A stretch of 9,658 nucleotides of DNA. It comes from Holophagales bacterium (lineage in GTDB: Bacteria; Acidobacteriota; Holophagae; Holophagales; Holophagaceae). The notes under the pieces are model-generated. The model searched no databases. It was not told where the DNA came from and saw only the letters and a program-made list of their open reading frames with translations. The stretch covers positions 1-9,658 of the forward strand of contig JAITCJ010000033.1 of assembly GCA_031283145.1 (NCBI GenBank). Direction: 5' to 3'. This document shows, in pieces, positions 7,377 through 9,658 of this stretch. The first letter of the stretch is position 1; every line of letters begins with the position of its first letter. Position numbers and translations under genes: made by a program.

Positions 7377-8072
7377 ATGCTGAGTATTTCCGGGATACCG
7401 ATTGAGGTTTGCAAAAAAAATATCAAGAATATGCACCTTTATGTGAAACCGCCGGATGGCAAGGTGACAATATCCGCCCCGCTTTCTATGAGAGACGACG
7501 CGATTGAGCGGTTCGCGCGGACAAGAGTCAGTTGGATAAAAAAGCAATTAACCAAATTCGATGACCAGCCGCGTCAATCTGAGCGGGAATATGTATCCGG
7601 CGAAACGCTTTACATCTGGGGCAAGCAGTATTACCTCCAGACCGAGTATGGCGGCAGAAACTCGCTTGTTCTGTCCGGCGACAAAGCGGCGCTGACCGTC
7701 CGCAAGGAAAGCTCTGCGGAGCAGCGGGATAATTTCGTCCGCGAATGGTGTCGGGATTTGCTAAAAACAGAGATAGAGCGGCTGATGCCAAAATGGGAAA
7801 AAACAACCGGCTTGAAAGCCGCAAGCTGGCAGACGAAATACATGACCACGCGGTGGGGGACGTGCAACAGGGCTACAGGCAAGATATGGCTTAACCTACA
7901 GCTTGCGAAAAAAACGCCGGAGTGCCTTGAATACATAATCCTGCATGAACTCGTCCATCTTGTCGAAAAGACGCATAATAAAAGGTTTGTTTCGCTGATG
8001 GACAAGTATATGCCGATGTGGAAAGAAGTCAGGGCAACATTGAACGGGCAGGCGCTGGATTATATGGAATAG
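7377..8072 (+). CDS. YgjP/DUF45-type (SprT-like) zinc metallopeptidase
   Basis: This is a predicted zinc-dependent peptidase of the YgjP/DUF45 (PF01863) family, often labelled M48-like. The 231-residue product has the active-site motif HELVHLVEKTH at 190-200: H190, H194 and H200 as likely zinc ligands and E191 as the base. The family signature TTRWGTCN...GKIWLN lies at about 157-173. No signal peptide or membrane segment is visible, so it should act in the cytoplasm. It starts 3 bp after the hsdR stop, with AAGGAG (7360-7365) eleven bases before the ATG, and reads as the fourth gene of the hsd operon. Genes of this family are often found beside Type I hsdR. Its substrate is unknown; turnover of HsdR or another part of the complex is a reasonable guess only. 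Confidence 0.85.
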   Translation: MLSISGIPIEVCKKNIKNMHLYVKPPDGKVTISAPLSMRDDAIERFARTRVSWIKKQLTKFDDQPRQSEREYVSGETLYIWGKQYYLQTEYGGRNSLVLSGDKAALTVRKESSAEQRDNFVREWCRDLLKTEIERLMPKWEKTTGLKAASWQTKYMTTRWGTCNRATGKIWLNLQLAKKTPECLEYIILHELVHLVEKTHNKRFVSLMDKYMPMWKEVRATLNGQALDYME

Positions 8073-8138
8073 GACAGTCCGAGGGGATAAAAAATGCTTG
8101 GTCTTGGAATAACGCCGCAAGGAAAACAGGAAGGGGTA

Positions 8139-8256
8139 ATGGCTCTTCCCGCAAAAGGACACATATAGCAATTTTCAGCCAGCAAAACTGGTCGTGGAGA
8201 ATTACCATAAATTCGCTCGTGGTTACTTGAACAGCAGGAGCAAAATGCCGAGATAG
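8139..8256 (+). pseudogene. Possible decayed small gene
   Basis: ATG at 8139 follows a purine-rich AGGAAGGGG and encodes MALPAKGHI before TAG at 8166. If the frame shifts by +1 just before that stop, it continues as TYSNFQPAKLVVENYHKF and on to KMPR, then TAG at 8254-8256. After that stop the same frame is open again for NGILGPDEKVYY. The other frame ends with the protein-like EQQEQNAEIERHIGTR. The first residues recall the start of Uma2-family nuclease-like proteins, but that is a weak impression. This could equally be ordinary intergenic DNA. Confidence 0.25.
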
Positions 8257-8284
8257 AACGGCATATTGGGACCCGATGAAAAGG

Positions 8285-8313
8285 TTTACTATACAAGCGA
8301 AAAATGCTATATT
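8285..8313 (+). promoter_or_regulatory. Sigma70-type promoter of the decarboxylase gene
   Basis: TTTACT (8285-8290) and TATATT (8308-8313) are separated by exactly 17 bases and match the -35 and -10 consensus at 4/6 and 5/6 positions. Transcription would begin around 8319-8321, that is, at or next to the proposed start codon. It gives the decarboxylase its own promoter, independent of the hsd operon. Confidence 0.45.
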
Positions 8314-8318
8314 ATTCT

Positions 8319-9658
8319 ATGGACAACAGCACTTTTCGCCGCCTCGGTCATGAATTAGTTGATTGGATAGCCGAATATCGTGATCACATAGAATCGTTTC
8401 CGGTTATGAGTCAGGTCAAACCCGGTGAAATAAGAGCCATGATGCCTGCGGAGCCGCCTCAGCGCGGCCTGGGGCTTAATGAAATCTGTATGACATTAAA
8501 CAAGGTCGTAATGCCAGGTATCACGCACTGGAACCATCCGGGCTTTTTCGCCTATTTTCCAGCCAACTCCGATTACAGCTCCGTGTTGGCCGATATTGTG
8601 ACAGCGGGTTTAGGCGCGCAGGGAATGAGCTGGCAAACCAGTCCGGCCGCGACCGAAGTCGAAGAAGTGGTAATGGACTGGCTGCGTCAGATGTTGAGTC
8701 TTTCTGCGTCTTTTTCAGGCGTAATTCAAGACACAGCCAGCACCGCCACATTTTGCGCCCTCCTTTGCGCCAGAGAGCGAGCGACGCGGTTCAGCCAAAA
8801 TCGCGGCGGATTGCAGGCCGAGCCTTCGCCCCTGGTGGTGTACGCCTCCGACCAGGCCCATAGCTCTATTCCCAAAGCGGCGCTGCTGGCCGGATTTGGG
8901 CGCGACCACCTTAGATTGCTGTCAACTGACGACGAACACGCGCTGCGTATGGATCTGCTGGAAGACGCCATTCAAGCAGATATTCATGCCGGAAGACGCC
9001 CGTGCGCCTTAGTGGCCGCTATAGGGACTACGGCGACTACAGCCCTTGACCCGCTGGAAGCCATGGCCGAACTGGCGGCTCGATATGACATGTGGCTGCA
9101 CGTTGACGCCGCTCTGGCCGGAACAGCCATGATATGTCCTGAATACAGGTGGATGTGGAAAGGAATTGAAAGTTCGGACAGCATTGTTTTGAACCCCCAC
9201 AAGTGGATGGGGACGGGATTTGATTTGACGGCCTACTACGTAAAGGACCCCCAGCACCTGATCCGCGTCATGGGTACAAAACCAAGCTATCTGCGAACAG
9301 CCCGCGATGCCGAAGTAAACAATTTCAGGGATTGGGGCATCCCCCTAGGGAGACGTTTCCGCTCTCTGAAACTTTGGTTCTTAATTCAAGAACATGGCAT
9401 TGAGGGTATTCAGGCGCGCGTCAGGCGGGATGTATCCCTAGCCGCCTGGTTAGCCGCCCAAGTGGACGCCGCCCCAGACTGGCAGCGCCTGGCTCCGGTG
9501 CCGCTCCAAACAGTTTGCCTGCGCCATGTTCCTCCGCGTCTGGCCGACGACGAATCCGCGCTCGCGGCCCACAACCAGGCAATTACCGACGCTATCAACG
9601 CGTCCGGCCACCACTATCTGACCACATCCATACTCAAAGACCAAAAAATCATCCGCGT
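8319..9658 (+). CDS. PLP-dependent group II decarboxylase, likely aromatic-L-amino-acid type (3' end outside window)
   Basis: The product belongs to the class II PLP decarboxylases (PF00282), which remove CO2 from aromatic amino acids to give amines such as tyramine, tryptamine or phenethylamine. Of the usual 470-490 residues, 446 are present. The PLP lysine is K295 in NPHKW. By position against human AADC, H181 (DQAHSS) matches H192, T238 matches T246 and D263 (HVDAA) matches D271. Y324 in PSYLRT matches the catalytic-loop Tyr332, whose presence favours decarboxylation over the aldehyde-synthase reaction. Position 266 is Leu where the animal enzyme has Tyr (HVDAAY). Substrate cannot be fixed. 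I prefer ATG 8319 because MDNSTFRRLGHELVDW matches the usual start; ATG 8304 is in frame and possible. Neither start has a Shine-Dalgarno. The gene has its own promoter and no obvious link to the R-M genes. Confidence 0.9.
   Translation, partial: MDNSTFRRLGHELVDWIAEYRDHIESFPVMSQVKPGEIRAMMPAEPPQRGLGLNEICMTLNKVVMPGITHWNHPGFFAYFPANSDYSSVLADIVTAGLGAQGMSWQTSPAATEVEEVVMDWLRQMLSLSASFSGVIQDTASTATFCALLCARERATRFSQNRGGLQAEPSPLVVYASDQAHSSIPKAALLAGFGRDHLRLLSTDDEHALRMDLLEDAIQADIHAGRRPCALVAAIGTTATTALDPLEAMAELAARYDMWLHVDAALAGTAMICPEYRWMWKGIESSDSIVLNPHKWMGTGFDLTAYYVKDPQHLIRVMGTKPSYLRTARDAEVNNFRDWGIPLGRRFRSLKLWFLIQEHGIEGIQARVRRDVSLAAWLAAQVDAAPDWQRLAPVPLQTVCLRHVPPRLADDESALAAHNQAITDAINASGHHYLTTSILKDQKIIR

Larger units (their letters stand above)
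8073..8318 (+). other. Intergenic stretch between hsd operon and decarboxylase
   Basis: No intact gene and no clear terminator for the hsd operon are visible. GGACAGTCC (8072-8080) is a small palindrome at the stop codon without a T-run. Fragments of plausible coding sequence lie in shifting frames across 8094-8318, best explained as a decayed gene. The last 35 bases contain a promoter for the next gene. Confidence 0.5.

Noticed and set aside
8072..8080. GGACAGTCC as terminator of the hsd operon
   Set aside because: The stem is only 4 bp with a one-base loop and there is no T-run.

Overview
The window holds a complete Type I restriction-modification operon, hsdM-hsdS-hsdR plus a YgjP/DUF45-type metallopeptidase, all on the + strand at 492-8072. 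It is followed by the first ~446 codons of a PLP-dependent aromatic amino acid decarboxylase (from 8319) that runs off the right edge. Overall composition is moderate GC. The organism cannot be fixed from this window: the R-M proteins are of a type spread widely among bacteria, and the decarboxylase looks like those of Pseudomonadota/Desulfovibrio-like bacteria. I would guess a mid-GC anaerobe with low confidence.

Layout. Bases 1-147 are almost entirely four back-to-back inverted repeats. They include a bidirectional-terminator-like hairpin (35-76) and a perfect 20-bp stem (100-147). Bases 148-491 form a long leader with no convincing gene but with further hairpins, ending in a good Shine-Dalgarno for hsdM. 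hsdM (492-2918), hsdS (2912-4177) and hsdR (4164-7373) overlap end to start by 7 and 14 bp, and the metallopeptidase gene (7377-8072) starts 3 bp after hsdR, so the four look like one translationally coupled unit. Bases 8073-8318 appear to hold decayed coding sequence and the decarboxylase promoter.

How the genes work together. HsdS reads a bipartite DNA target through two target-recognition domains. Two HsdM subunits with HsdS methylate adenine in that target, and HsdR adds ATP-driven translocation and cleavage of unmethylated DNA. The metallopeptidase is co-transcribed and could act on the complex, but that role is inference.

The most unusual signal is an in-frame insertion of about 30 residues near the N-terminus of HsdR (about 4221-4316). 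It separates two segments that are normally nearly adjacent in the family, and it contains an inverted repeat. The hairpin cluster at the left edge, the mosaic base composition of hsdS, and the apparently leaderless start of the decarboxylase also deserve a look. I found no CRISPR array, tRNA, rRNA or intact insertion sequence.
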